Part shown: piece by piece, positions 39,939 through 48,800 of the stretch | How positions within the stretch are numbered: the stretch's first letter is position 1 | Layout of the letters: each line of letters opens with the position of its first letter | Origin: Hungatella sp. UBA3048 | GTDB taxonomy: Bacteria > Bacillota > Clostridia > Lachnospirales > Lachnospiraceae | Direction of reading: 5' to 3' | DNA length: 64,000 nucleotides | NCBI GenBank assembly: GCA_002367105.1 | Contig: DFCS01000044.1 | Location: forward strand, 106,140 to 170,139 | Translations under genes and position numbers: made by a program | Notes under the pieces: generated by a model | Databases searched by the model: none | Seen by the model: only the letters and a program-made list of their open reading frames with translations | Told to the model about the DNA's origin: nothing

Positions 39939-40811
39939 ATGAATAGAGATAAAACAATAAACAGTGAAGATAATGCATACCGCAATACGGTAATGAGGCG
40001 GTTCTTAAAACATAAATTGGCTGTGGCCAGCACCGTATTCCTGGCTATCATCCTCCTATGTGCGCTGCTGGCGCCTATTCTTTCGCCTTATGACCCCAAT
40101 AAGGTGGTCGGTGGATTCAGCGATCCGCCTTCCTTAAAGAACCTGCTTGGAACCGACCAGGTGGGAAGGGATGTATTAAGCAGAATGCTATACGCCGTCC
40201 GAATCTCATTGTTGGTAGGATTTGCCGCTACAGCTGTATCCACGGTGGTCGGTGTGGTTTTAGGCCTGGTATCCGGGTTTTTTGGAGGAATCCTTGATAT
40301 GGTAATCATGCGGTTTACTGATATGGTCATGTCCTTTCCTTATATCCTGCTTGTATTAGTTTCTGCCGCGATCTTTCGCCCGGGCCTTTTAAATATTATT
40401 CTGATTCTCGGTTTTGTTGACTGGCCCGGAATTGCCCGGCTGGTCAGAGGGAATGTTTTATCCATCCGGGAAATGAATTTTATCCAGGGGGACCGCGTTG
40501 CTGGAATGCCAAAGCGCTATATCCTGTTTTCTGAAATACTTCCCAATACGGTCGCACCCATTCTGGTATATGCGACTTCTGTTATCGCCATATCGATGCT
40601 AGATGAAGCAGCCCTAAGCTTTCTTGGTATGGGTATTCAACCGCCTCAGTCCAGTCTTGGCAATATGTTAAATGGAGCCCAATCCATCTCCATCCTCACT
40701 TCCAAGCCATGGCTGTGGGTACCGCCGGGACTGATGATCATATTGCTGGTCGTCAGTATTAATTTCATCGGAGACGCTTTAAGAGATGCTTTCGATCCTT
40801 CGGGAAATTAG
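39939..40811 (+). CDS. Peptide ABC transporter permease, OppC/DppC type
   Basis: 290-residue permease: N-terminal OppC extension (FLKHKLAVASTVFLAIILLCALL), then the typical GTDQVGRDVLSRMLYAVRISL, and the EAA-loop with INFIQGDRVAGMPKRYILFSEILPN. It ends the operon. No clear terminator follows before the next promoter at 40876. Confidence 0.92.
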   Translation: MNRDKTINSEDNAYRNTVMRRFLKHKLAVASTVFLAIILLCALLAPILSPYDPNKVVGGFSDPPSLKNLLGTDQVGRDVLSRMLYAVRISLLVGFAATAVSTVVGVVLGLVSGFFGGILDMVIMRFTDMVMSFPYILLVLVSAAIFRPGLLNIILILGFVDWPGIARLVRGNVLSIREMNFIQGDRVAGMPKRYILFSEILPNTVAPILVYATSVIAISMLDEAALSFLGMGIQPPQSSLGNMLNGAQSISILTSKPWLWVPPGLMIILLVVSINFIGDALRDAFDPSGN

Positions 40812-40875
40812 TGGAGAGGATTTAGGCTGAAAAATCAAGGAATTATATAAAATATAAAAAATGTATAAAATATTG

Positions 40876-40903
40876 TTGACTTTTTTGAAATAACTGGTAT
40901 AGT
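40876..40903 (+). promoter_or_regulatory. Promoter of the LicT-PTS operon
   Basis: TTGACT (40876-40881) and TATAGT (40898-40903), spacer 16. Confidence 0.65.
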
Positions 40904-40924
40904 TAAAGCGAGGATATATTGAGT

Positions 40925-41003
40925 GGATTGTTACTGGAAAGCAGGCAAAACCAATTTTAACTATGGAAAATGAAGTTTTTTTCGTGGTTAAAGTTGGTTT
41001 TTT
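40925..41003 (+). promoter_or_regulatory. RAT antiterminator site and overlapping terminator
   Basis: GGATTGTTACTG...GCAGGCAAAACC (40925-40952) is the ribonucleic antiterminator site bound by LicT/BglG-type proteins. Its 3' edge overlaps a terminator: AACCAATTTTAAC pairs with GTTAAAGTTGGTT, then TTTTTT (to 41003). Bound LicT would block this terminator and let the PTS operon be read. The regulator gene follows 22 bases on, so it controls itself. Confidence 0.9.
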
Positions 41004-41025
41004 ATTTTATAGGATGGGACATTGT

Positions 41026-41853
41026 ATGAAAATTGACAAAATAATCAATAACAATATTGTCAGTGCGCTGGAGCCGGATGGAAAAGAAATTATAGTCATG
41101 GGCAGGGGAATCGGTTTCGGTATGAAGCCGGGGAAAGAGATTCCTGAGAGCGCAGTAGAAAAAGTATTCCGTCTGGACAGCCAGAACAATGTTGACAAAT
41201 TTAAAGAATTGCTGGTTAACCTTCCCCTTGAACACATCCAGGTTTCTACGGAAATCATAAATTACGCGAAAAGCGTATTAAACAGAAGTCTTAATCAAAA
41301 CATATACATAACGCTGACGGATCACATCAATTTTGCCATTCACCGGTTTAAGCAGAAAATGAAATTTTCAAACCCTCTGCTTAATGAGATAAAAACCTTT
41401 TACAAAGAGGAATACTTAATCGGTGAATACGCCATCGCATTAATTGAGCGGAGGATAGGAATATCCCTTCCTGTTGACGAAGCGGGATTCATTGCGTTTC
41501 ACATCGTCAATGCGGAATTTAATACCGCTATGCGTGATACCATTGATATCACAAACCTGATCCAGAATACCGTAGGGATTGTGAAAGAATATTTTTCAAT
41601 GGAACCTGATGAAATGTCTTTAAATTATCAGCGGTTTGTTACCCATTTAAGGTTTCTGGCACAAAGAATCGTTACAAAGGAGCTGTTAAACAGCGGGAAT
41701 GTTGAATTTAATCATTTGATATCTGAGATGTACCCGGAGGAATACAGGTGCAGTTTAAAAATTAAGGATTATATCATGGAAACATACCATCACGATGTAA
41801 CGGGAGAAGAGACCGCATATCTGGCGGTTCACATCAAGAGAATGAGGCTTTAA
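41026..41853 (+). CDS. licT: LicT/BglG family transcription antiterminator
   Basis: 275-residue antiterminator; ATG at 41026 behind the RAT site, with only a weak ribosome site. An N-terminal CAT RNA-binding domain (1-55) with NNNIVSALEPDGKEIIVMGRGIGF is followed by two PRD domains. PRD histidines are seen in LTDHINFAIHR and GFIAFHIVNAEF (PRD1), and THLRFLAQRI and AVHIKRM (PRD2); they are phosphorylated by PTS proteins to set activity. The operon's EIIA, HPr and EIICB are the expected phosphate donors. Confidence 0.93.
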   Translation: MKIDKIINNNIVSALEPDGKEIIVMGRGIGFGMKPGKEIPESAVEKVFRLDSQNNVDKFKELLVNLPLEHIQVSTEIINYAKSVLNRSLNQNIYITLTDHINFAIHRFKQKMKFSNPLLNEIKTFYKEEYLIGEYAIALIERRIGISLPVDEAGFIAFHIVNAEFNTAMRDTIDITNLIQNTVGIVKEYFSMEPDEMSLNYQRFVTHLRFLAQRIVTKELLNSGNVEFNHLISEMYPEEYRCSLKIKDYIMETYHHDVTGEETAYLAVHIKRMRL

Positions 41854-41872
41854 GAGAAAGGAGAATCATGAT

Positions 41873-42367
41873 ATGTTTGATTCATTAAAAAAAATATTCG
41901 GTGGAGGGGGAGAAAAAGAAAGAGAAAAAATTCTGGCCCCTGTGGAAGGAACAGTAGTACCCTTAAGTGAAGTAAATGATCCCACATTCAGCCAGGAGAT
42001 CCTTGGAAAAGGAGTCGCCATTATTCCGGCAAAAGGTAGAATTGTGGCTCCGGCCGACGGAATCCTGACAGTGGTGTTTGAGACAAAGCATGCTGTCAGC
42101 ATTACGACTCCGCAAGGTGCTGAGATCATTGTCCATGTAGGACTTGATACGGTCAATTTAAAAGGGGAGCATTACACTGCTTATAAAAAGCAAGGAGACA
42201 AAGTGAAAGCTGGGGAGCTTCTTCTTGAATTTGACATGGCAGCCATAAAGGGAGCAGGATATGAGGTGATTACTCCGGTTATCGTGTGTAATACGCCGAA
42301 TTATCCGGATATGGTATGCCATACAGGGATGCAGGTAAAGGAACTGGAACCAATCATCGAATTATAG
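41873..42367 (+). CDS. PTS EIIA component, glucose type
   Basis: 164-residue EIIA of the Glc (Crr) superfamily, carrying phosphate from HPr to EIIB. The phosphorylated His is His88 in IIVHVGLDTVNLKG, with His73 (TKHAV) as its active-site partner. Separate gene rather than fused to the EIICB. AAAGGAGA lies before the ATG, 19 bases after licT. Confidence 0.93.
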   Translation: MFDSLKKIFGGGGEKEREKILAPVEGTVVPLSEVNDPTFSQEILGKGVAIIPAKGRIVAPADGILTVVFETKHAVSITTPQGAEIIVHVGLDTVNLKGEHYTAYKKQGDKVKAGELLLEFDMAAIKGAGYEVITPVIVCNTPNYPDMVCHTGMQVKELEPIIEL

Positions 42368-42375
42368 GTATTAAA

Positions 42376-42630
42376 ATGAGGGAGTATTTGTATGAATTAA
42401 AAGATCCCCTGGGACTTCATGCCAGGCCGGCTTCCATGATCTTTATGGAAGCGAGGAAATATTCGTGCAGCATAGAAGCCCAGTGGGAATCAGACAAAGC
42501 GGATTGTAAAAGCCTTTTGGCATTAATGGGGCTTAGAGCCAAAAGAGGAAGCATCATCCGGTTCCTGTTTGACGGAGAGGATGAGGAGGCGGCCATAACC
42601 GCGCTTTGCGCCGTTTTGGAAGAAATGTGA
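42376..42630 (+). CDS. PTS phosphocarrier protein HPr
   Basis: 84-residue HPr starting at ATG 42376 with only TAGGT as ribosome site. His15 in GLHARPAS and Ser46 in CKSLLALMG are in the standard places, so both phosphotransfer and HPr-kinase regulation are possible. An HPr copy within a sugar-specific operon is unusual; the general ptsHI locus is not in this window, so this could be a dedicated copy. Confidence 0.92.
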   Translation: MREYLYELKDPLGLHARPASMIFMEARKYSCSIEAQWESDKADCKSLLALMGLRAKRGSIIRFLFDGEDEEAAITALCAVLEEM

Positions 42631-42701
42631 TCTGAACCTGCTTGGCAGCAGGAAAGGATAAAAAATGTCCGGTAGGACAAAAAGAAAGGGGTTTCTTTAT
42701 T

Positions 42702-44171
42702 ATGATGAAGTATTTGCAAAAACTAGGTAAGTCATTGATGCTTCCTGTGGCATGTTTGCCTGCGGCAGGCATCCTGATGGGGATTGGCTACTGGATTGCC
42801 CCAAGCATAATTTCCGGGCAAGGGACTGCTACGGGGGTTTGGGCCGTTATTGCTGCTTTTTTAATTAAAGCTGGAGGTGCCATTATTGACAATCTGCCCA
42901 TTCTCTTTGCCGTCGGTATAGGTATAGGTATGTCCGATGACCAAGATGGTACCTCTGCACTTGCGGCTCTTGTTTCTTGGCTGATGATCACGACTATTCT
43001 TTCAACAGGAACAGTTGCCTTGTTATTGAAAATTGACGCATCTCAAGTAAATCCAGCTTTTGGTAAGATTGCAAACCCGTGTATTGGTATTATATCAGGT
43101 CTTATCGGTGCAAACTGCTATAATAAGTTTAAGAAAACTAAGCTTCCTGATGCGTTGGCGTTTTTCAGTGGTAAGCGCTCTGTTGCAATTGTTACAGCCT
43201 TGTCGTCTTTGGTGGTTAGTATTGTATTGTTCTTCGTATGGCCGGCTATTTATTCTGTAATAGTTGCATTTGGTGAAATTATTCTAAGTTTGGGACCCGT
43301 TGGAGCTGGTCTTTATGGATTCTTTAACCGTCTGCTCATCCCACTTGGTCTTCATCATGCACTGAATGCTGTGTTCTGGTTTGACCTTGCTGGAGTGAAT
43401 GATATTGGTAAATTCTGGGGTACAGCAGGAGGCGGAATACTAGGTCAGACAGGTCAATATATGTCGGGATTTTTCCCTGTCATGATGTTCGGCCTTCCGG
43501 CAGCGACTCTGGCTATGTACCATACTGCAAAGCCAGGAAAAAAGAAAACGGTGTATGGTTTATTTTTCTCAGCCGCATTATGTTCTTTCTTTACAGGCAT
43601 TACAGAGCCTATTGAATTTGCTTTCATGTTCCTTGCTCCTGGACTTTACTTAATCCATGCAGCATTAACAGCCATTTCCATGACAATCATTGCTATTCTT
43701 CCTGTACGTGCAGGCTTTTTCTTCAGTGCAGGTTTTGTTGACTGGTTCTTGAGCTTCAAAGCACCATTTGCGGAGAACTCATGGCTGCTCATCCCAATCG
43801 GTATTGCTTATGGTGCTGTTTACTACATCATATTCCGTTTGGCAATCCCGTTGTTTAACTTTAAGACACCTGGACGGGAAGATGATGATGATGACATGAA
43901 TGAAAGTACTGTGACTCTTGCCAATAATGACTATACGGCTGTTGCTTCCATCATTCTGGAAGGACTTGGCGGTAAGGACAATATCACCAGTATTGATACC
44001 TGCATTACCAGATTAAGACTGGAAATTGTTGACTACACTAAGGTAAATGAAAAGAAGATTAAATCTGCCGGTGTGGCAGGAGTCATCCGTCCTGGAAAGA
44101 ACAGTGTTCAAGTCGTAGTTGGAACTCAGGTTCAGCACGTTGCAGATGAATTTAAAAAGCTTTGTAAATAA
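42702..44171 (+). CDS. PTS EIICB component, glucose/maltose/N-acetylglucosamine family
   Basis: About 489 residues from ATG 42702 (or 42705), with AAAGGGG upstream. EIIC comes first: the LPVACLPAAGILMGIGYWIAP start, PLGLHHALNAVFWFDLAG, and the GITEPIEFAFMFLAP substrate-site motif. A linker with DDDDD leads to the EIIB domain with the phosphorylated Cys in DTCITRLRLEI. It imports and phosphorylates a glucose-type sugar; LicT control suggests an aryl- or beta-glucoside or maltose-type substrate, unproven. The middle (43000-43400) is slightly more AT-rich than its neighbours. Confidence 0.9.
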   Translation: MMKYLQKLGKSLMLPVACLPAAGILMGIGYWIAPSIISGQGTATGVWAVIAAFLIKAGGAIIDNLPILFAVGIGIGMSDDQDGTSALAALVSWLMITTILSTGTVALLLKIDASQVNPAFGKIANPCIGIISGLIGANCYNKFKKTKLPDALAFFSGKRSVAIVTALSSLVVSIVLFFVWPAIYSVIVAFGEIILSLGPVGAGLYGFFNRLLIPLGLHHALNAVFWFDLAGVNDIGKFWGTAGGGILGQTGQYMSGFFPVMMFGLPAATLAMYHTAKPGKKKTVYGLFFSAALCSFFTGITEPIEFAFMFLAPGLYLIHAALTAISMTIIAILPVRAGFFFSAGFVDWFLSFKAPFAENSWLLIPIGIAYGAVYYIIFRLAIPLFNFKTPGREDDDDDMNESTVTLANNDYTAVASIILEGLGGKDNITSIDTCITRLRLEIVDYTKVNEKKIKSAGVAGVIRPGKNSVQVVVGTQVQHVADEFKKLCK

Positions 44172-44185
44172 TATTGGACTAAAAG

Positions 44186-44232
44186 GAGCTATCGCATGAA
44201 CGATTTTTATCGCTGGTGCGAGGCTCTTTTTT
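44186..44232 (+). terminator. Terminator of the PTS operon
   Basis: GAGC-CGCA pairs with TGCG-GCTC, followed by eight T. Confidence 0.7.
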
Positions 44233-44512
44233 TTCGTTTGTTTTTTTGAGCTATTCTTAAGACATTTCCCTGTCGCTTTATTTCTATGTCAAATCTAATC
44301 GCATTTCCCATCCGAACAAATTGCCGAGTAGACGGCCGTCATCTTCTCCTCAATACGATCCTGGCGTAATTGTTAAGCCACTGTTAACTGAAACAATACA
44401 CCGTTTAAGTGAAATATCTTGATTCATACTCTCTTTATCTTCCTTTTGCGCATTATTTAACAGAGCTTTTTTGCTCTATCATTTTATATCTCTCTTTATG
44501 TTTGATTGGAGG
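44233..44512. other. Gene-free boundary before the AT-rich island
   Basis: No gene recognised on either strand. The minus strand has short broken frames (about 20-25 codons) that could be debris. A short hairpin AGAGC/GCTCT lies near 44463. Base composition shifts to AT-rich from here on, which marks the left edge of the lanthipeptide island. Confidence 0.4.
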
Positions 44513-44543
44513 AAAAGTTACATTATTTGTCGTAAAAGTTACA
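44513..44543 (+). promoter_or_regulatory. Putative AgrA (LytTR) binding repeats
   Basis: Two identical AAAAGTTACA repeats, 44513-44522 and 44534-44543, 21 bp start to start (two helical turns), just upstream of the -35 of the agrD promoter. This is the layout LytTR regulators such as AgrA recognise; an AgrA-like regulator is encoded at 55071-55802. Confidence 0.7.
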
Positions 44544-44548
44544 ACATC

Positions 44549-44577
44549 TTCAAATTGATAAAAAGGGGGTATATAAT
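44549..44577 (+). promoter_or_regulatory. Promoter of agrDB
   Basis: TTCAAA (44549-44554) and TATAAT (44572-44577), spacer 17: weak -35, perfect -10, as expected of an activator-dependent promoter. The LytTR repeats end 5 bases upstream. Confidence 0.65.
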
Positions 44578-44611
44578 AAAAATAAAATATACTTTAGGAG
44601 GTAATCCCATT

Positions 44612-44758
44612 ATGAAAAAAGTAAAGAATAATCCAAGAGTGGTCAGTATAATTAGCCATATGGCACTAGGTTTTTCTGTAATAGCAGCAAATACACTCTG
44701 CTGTGCTATTTATCATCAACCAACAAAACCTGATTTGAAAAAATTGAGAAAGTTCTGA
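44612..44758 (+). CDS. agrD: Cyclic lactone autoinducer peptide precursor (AgrD)
   Basis: 48-residue AgrD-type precursor with AGGAGG before the ATG. An amphipathic N-terminal helix (VSIISHMALGFSVIAAN), the signal region LCCAIY with Cys30 and Cys31, then HQPTKPDLKKLRKF, a charged C-terminal tail with a conserved Gln-Pro. By analogy with other clostridial AgrD proteins, AgrB would cut before the QP-type tail and close a thiolactone on a Cys, most likely giving a five-residue ring C30-Y34. The exact peptide is inference. It shares one base with agrB. Confidence 0.87.
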   Translation: MKKVKNNPRVVSIISHMALGFSVIAANTLCCAIYHQPTKPDLKKLRKF

Positions 44759-45336
44759 TGGAAAGGCTGGCAGAAAGATTAACTCATTATATTCTTTCTT
44801 ATGAAGGGATGAAAGAGGAAGATTACAATATATATAAGTATGGAATACAAACAGGGTTAGAGATGTTTTTGTGTTTATTTATAAGCACAATACTAGCGAT
44901 ATACCTTAAATCGCTAGTAGAATTTTTAATATTTATAATTGTATTTTTTGCTTTAAGATCTTATGTTGGCGGGTTTCATTTAAAACACTTTACCTCATGC
45001 TGCTTTTGTTCTTGCAGTGTAATTTGTGCAGTATTGATTATTTCAAAAAAGTTTGAACCGTCTGTATATGTTTCAATGTTTGTGACGGTAGGTTGTATGT
45101 GGACAATCTATAGGTTAGCACCTATTACAACGAAGAAACTCATATTAGATGATAGTGAGATATCCTATTTTTCTTTTAAAAGAAAGCGAATCATGTTATG
45201 TATCATTGTTTTAGATATAATATTCGGAATCTTAGGTTTGGGTAGGTATGTATCATTGATTATGTATATTTTAGTCGTAATTTTAAACTCTATGATTATG
45301 GAATTGTTTAATGATAAGAAATGTAGAAATACATAG
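44758..45336 (+). CDS. agrB: AgrB, AgrD-processing membrane peptidase
   Basis: 192-residue AgrB that cleaves and cyclises AgrD and helps export it. The catalytic His lies in the conserved RSYVGGFHLKHF (about 78-89), the Cys of the family follows in the next segment (TSCCFCSC). Five to six membrane helices. The start overlaps the agrD stop (TGATG), so the two are coupled. Confidence 0.93.
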   Translation: MERLAERLTHYILSYEGMKEEDYNIYKYGIQTGLEMFLCLFISTILAIYLKSLVEFLIFIIVFFALRSYVGGFHLKHFTSCCFCSCSVICAVLIISKKFEPSVYVSMFVTVGCMWTIYRLAPITTKKLILDDSEISYFSFKRKRIMLCIIVLDIIFGILGLGRYVSLIMYILVVILNSMIMELFNDKKCRNT

Positions 45337-45534
45337 AGGGGTCCGTGTTCTATTAATTAAAATATGTTAATGATAGATGATTCCACATATCTGTTATTAT
45401 ATTTTTGTAGTGGGATAGAAGATGATAATACTCGCTATAAGAGATTATAACAGAAAGGAGTGTTGCCATTGCAGTATTTAAAAATAATTAGGCTATGGTA
45501 AAAAAAATAAAGATGATTTAGAAAGGAGAAGAAT

Positions 45535-45720
45535 ATGGGAGATTATAGTGAATTTGATCTGGATTTAAAGAAGAAAACAACAAGAGCGGGTAATGGCGGT
45601 AATGGAGGTAATGGTGGAGAAGGAGGAGGAGGAACTTCTCAGGCTACAACAGTAACTATAACTATTGGTATGACTACATCAAAAAATTGCAGTGCCCCTA
45701 CTTGTACATGCTTCTGTTAA
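45535..45720 (+). CDS. Class I lanthipeptide precursor peptide
   Basis: 61-residue precursor with GAAAGGAGA before the ATG. The leader holds FDLDL at 7-11, the class I recognition box bound by LanB. Residues 19-33 are almost only Gly and Asn (AGNGGNGGNGGEGGGG). The predicted core from about 34 is rich in Ser/Thr, with four Cys at 52, 57, 59 and 61 in the tail KNCSAPTCTCFC and 12 Ser/Thr as dehydration sites. No LanP protease is nearby, so the cleavage point is unknown. The Gly-rich linker is unlike nisin-group leaders. Confidence 0.85.
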   Translation: MGDYSEFDLDLKKKTTRAGNGGNGGNGGEGGGGTSQATTVTITIGMTTSKNCSAPTCTCFC

Positions 45721-45800
45721 GTTGTAGCTGTAAGCTCATTTTTGATAACCAAAGTGGTTAGATCTACACGTAAAAATTATAAATCTAGATAATGAGCTGC

Positions 45801-45841
45801 ATAGGGCGTACTTAAAACTATATTAAGTACGCCCTATTATA
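45801..45841 (+). terminator. Terminator/attenuator between the precursor and LanB genes
   Basis: ATAGGGCGTACTTAA (45801-45815) pairs perfectly over 15 bp with TTAAGTACGCCCTAT (45823-45837). No T-rich tail, so partial read-through is likely: a common device to make much precursor and little enzyme. Confidence 0.65.
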
Positions 45842-45867
45842 AGTATTGAGAATATGAGGGGGTAAAT

Positions 45868-48800
45868 ATGGATTATATAGCAAAAGATTTTATTATGATC
45901 AGGATACCATTGCTTTCTGAAGAGTTTTTAGATTTTGTACTTAAAGAGTCTGTTAATAACGAAAATAAATTCATGGAACTAGTCGAAAATAACGTATTTA
46001 TGGAAGCAATACAAATCGCTTCACCAGATTTGTATCATATGATTGTAGAAAGTAAAAAAAACAATCAAAATACTATTATCAATAAAAAAATCATTAACTC
46101 CTTATGTAAATATGCGGTCAGGGCCTCATCAAGAACTACACCATTTGGCCTTTTTTGTGGTTTTTGCATGGGGACTTTTGGTGATAACACATCTTTAATC
46201 TTAAGTGATCATACTGATACATTAACAAAACGTGCTAGAGCCGATGCGGAATGGATTGATAATATTGTGGTAAAATTAGAAAAAAGTAAAAAATTTATGA
46301 GGAAAATAAATGTATATAAAAATACAGTTTCATATAAAAAGGGTTATAGATTAATTAATCCATATCTTTGCAATGAAAACATTAAAAAAAATGACGCAAT
46401 CGATATATCGTCGTCAATTCGCTATTCTGAGCAAGTAGAGCAAGTGCTTGAACTATGTAAATCAGGTATTGAATTCGGAGATTTAGAAACAGAAATGTGT
46501 AAATTATACAGTGGAACAGATCATACGGTAATAGAGACTTTTCTATGGGGGTTACTAGAAAATGGATTCATCATATCTGAATTAAGAATGCCAAAGGCAA
46601 ATATAAATGCAATAAAATATTTGAGCGAAATCATAAAAAGAACCAGTTTAGAAGAAGAATTATTAACTGATTTGTTGGAAATTCAAAAACTGATGGAAGC
46701 GTATTGCAGAACCTGCGTAGGGGATGGTATATACCTATTTGATAAGTTACAGGGAAAAATGAAAGGTGTAGTAGAAAACAGTAACTATCTGCAAGTTGAC
46801 ATGAAAATGCAAATGAATAATGCTCAAATCAGTTTTAAGATTAAAAATGAATGTGAGAATATTGCAAATAAATTAGCTAAATTATCTGGATATATTGATG
46901 GGAATTATAATATAAACGAATATAAAAAAGAATTCTTGGAAAAGTATAGTACGTATATTGAAGTTTCGCTCTTAGAATTACTTGATCCAGAACTTGGTCT
47001 TGGGGCGCCGGCAGGCTATATATATCCGGCTAGTAACAGGATATCAAATGTTAAGAATCTAAATAATTCTGCTAAGGCTGCAAATGATTTAAGACATTAT
47101 TTAATAAATAAGATAACATATTCTGCCTGTTCGACTACGAAAAATATCGAATTTACGGACAAGGATGTTGTGTTTGTAGACGAAGATATTGATTATATGG
47201 ATCATATTTTGGAAAAATATAAAAGTAATGTTCTTCCAGATTCTTTTGAAATGAATTTTTTAATTTTTGCTTCTGATGAAAAAGAGATTGAAAAAGGAAA
47301 TTATAAAATTGGTATCGGGCCAAATGTTGGCTCAGATCGAGCTGGCAGAATATGGGGTAGGTTTGCAGACATGCTTAGTACCGATGAGAGGGTAAAATAT
47401 GATGAGTTGTATTACGGTTTAAGAGATTGCCTGGACGAAAATTATCAATTGATAGAGATTCAAGAAGAGCCATTATCAAGCCGGGTGGGTAATATCATTT
47501 TAAATTGTAATTGTTCCGAATACCAGACTACGATAGGGTGCAAAGGTAATGAAGAAAAACAGAATTTAGAATTAAGTGATATTGTTGTTGGTGTTGATAC
47601 TAATACAAATGATTTTTATTTAAAATCAAAATCTTTAAATAAAAAAGTGAAGTTTATTACTTTTAATATGCTTAATACACTAGTAGAAAGTAATTTGTGC
47701 AGATTTGTCAGAGAAATTTCTAGTAATAGAGATAGTTGTGTTTCGCGATTAGTAGATGGCTTGTTTTTAGAAGGATATACATATATTCCAAGAATGATAT
47801 ATAAAAATGTAATATTATCACCAAGAAGTTGGAGATTTACATTAGATTCCTCAGGGATCAATTATACTGATTTTATAAAAAAATTTAATGAGTGGCGAGT
47901 AAAATGGAAACTGCCGGATATTATTTATGAAAAACACTTTGATGATTTATTTTTAATAAACTTAAACGATTCATCACAAGTACATAATTTATATCTAGAC
48001 TTAATTAAAAATAGTATTCTTGTGTTTGTTGATTATGGGATGAAAGAAATATTGGTAAAGGACTGCAATGGCAAAAAGTATTATTCAGAATTTGTTATAC
48101 CATTCATTAAAGAAAGCAAAGGGGGAGGGCAGAATAATTCTTTAAATACTGCGAATGTATTGAAAACTACATCTGATTATACAAGAAATAAAGCTGTCTA
48201 CACTTTCTATGATAAGGAGCGAGTAGTGACACCTGGATTTAATGATTGGTGGTATTTGAAATTTTATTGTGACAATCAGAGTGCTGACTCTTATCTATGC
48301 GATAATATTTTACCTTGGTGCGAAAATCATATTTCACAGGGGAATATGATCCAATTCTTTTTTATTCGTTATGCTGATCCTGAATTTCATATAAGATTAA
48401 GGATAAAATTATCTGGAAATCTTTATATGGACGTTATTGAGCCATGGATCAGAGATATGATAAATAAGACTGGAATTAGTAATATGAGCATTAATTCATA
48501 TGAACGGGAATTAGAGCGTTATGGGGGAAGTTTATCATATAGTTTCGTAGAAGAGTATTTTTATTGGGACAGTCTATTTATCATGAAGATATTGAAGAAT
48601 AAAATGAGTGATGAATATGACGAAGAATTAATTGTAATGAATAATATATGTATCTTGAGCTGTTTTGATTTAAAAATAGACGATCAAATAGAATTTTTTG
48701 AAAACAGTTATACGGAATTAAACAGATTAAAAAAAGAATATAATCAGTATACAAAAAAATTCATTATTTTGATAGATCATATAAATGAACTTCTTTCATT

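Noticed and set aside
44233..44470. Possible decayed gene on the minus strand left of the agr locus
   Set aside because: Only 20-25 codon pieces separated by stops; no family recognised, so no pseudogene is claimed.
45337..45534. LytTR repeats before the lanthipeptide precursor
   Set aside because: GTTA-type half sites occur but at 19 or 27 bases, not the 21-bp spacing seen before agrD.
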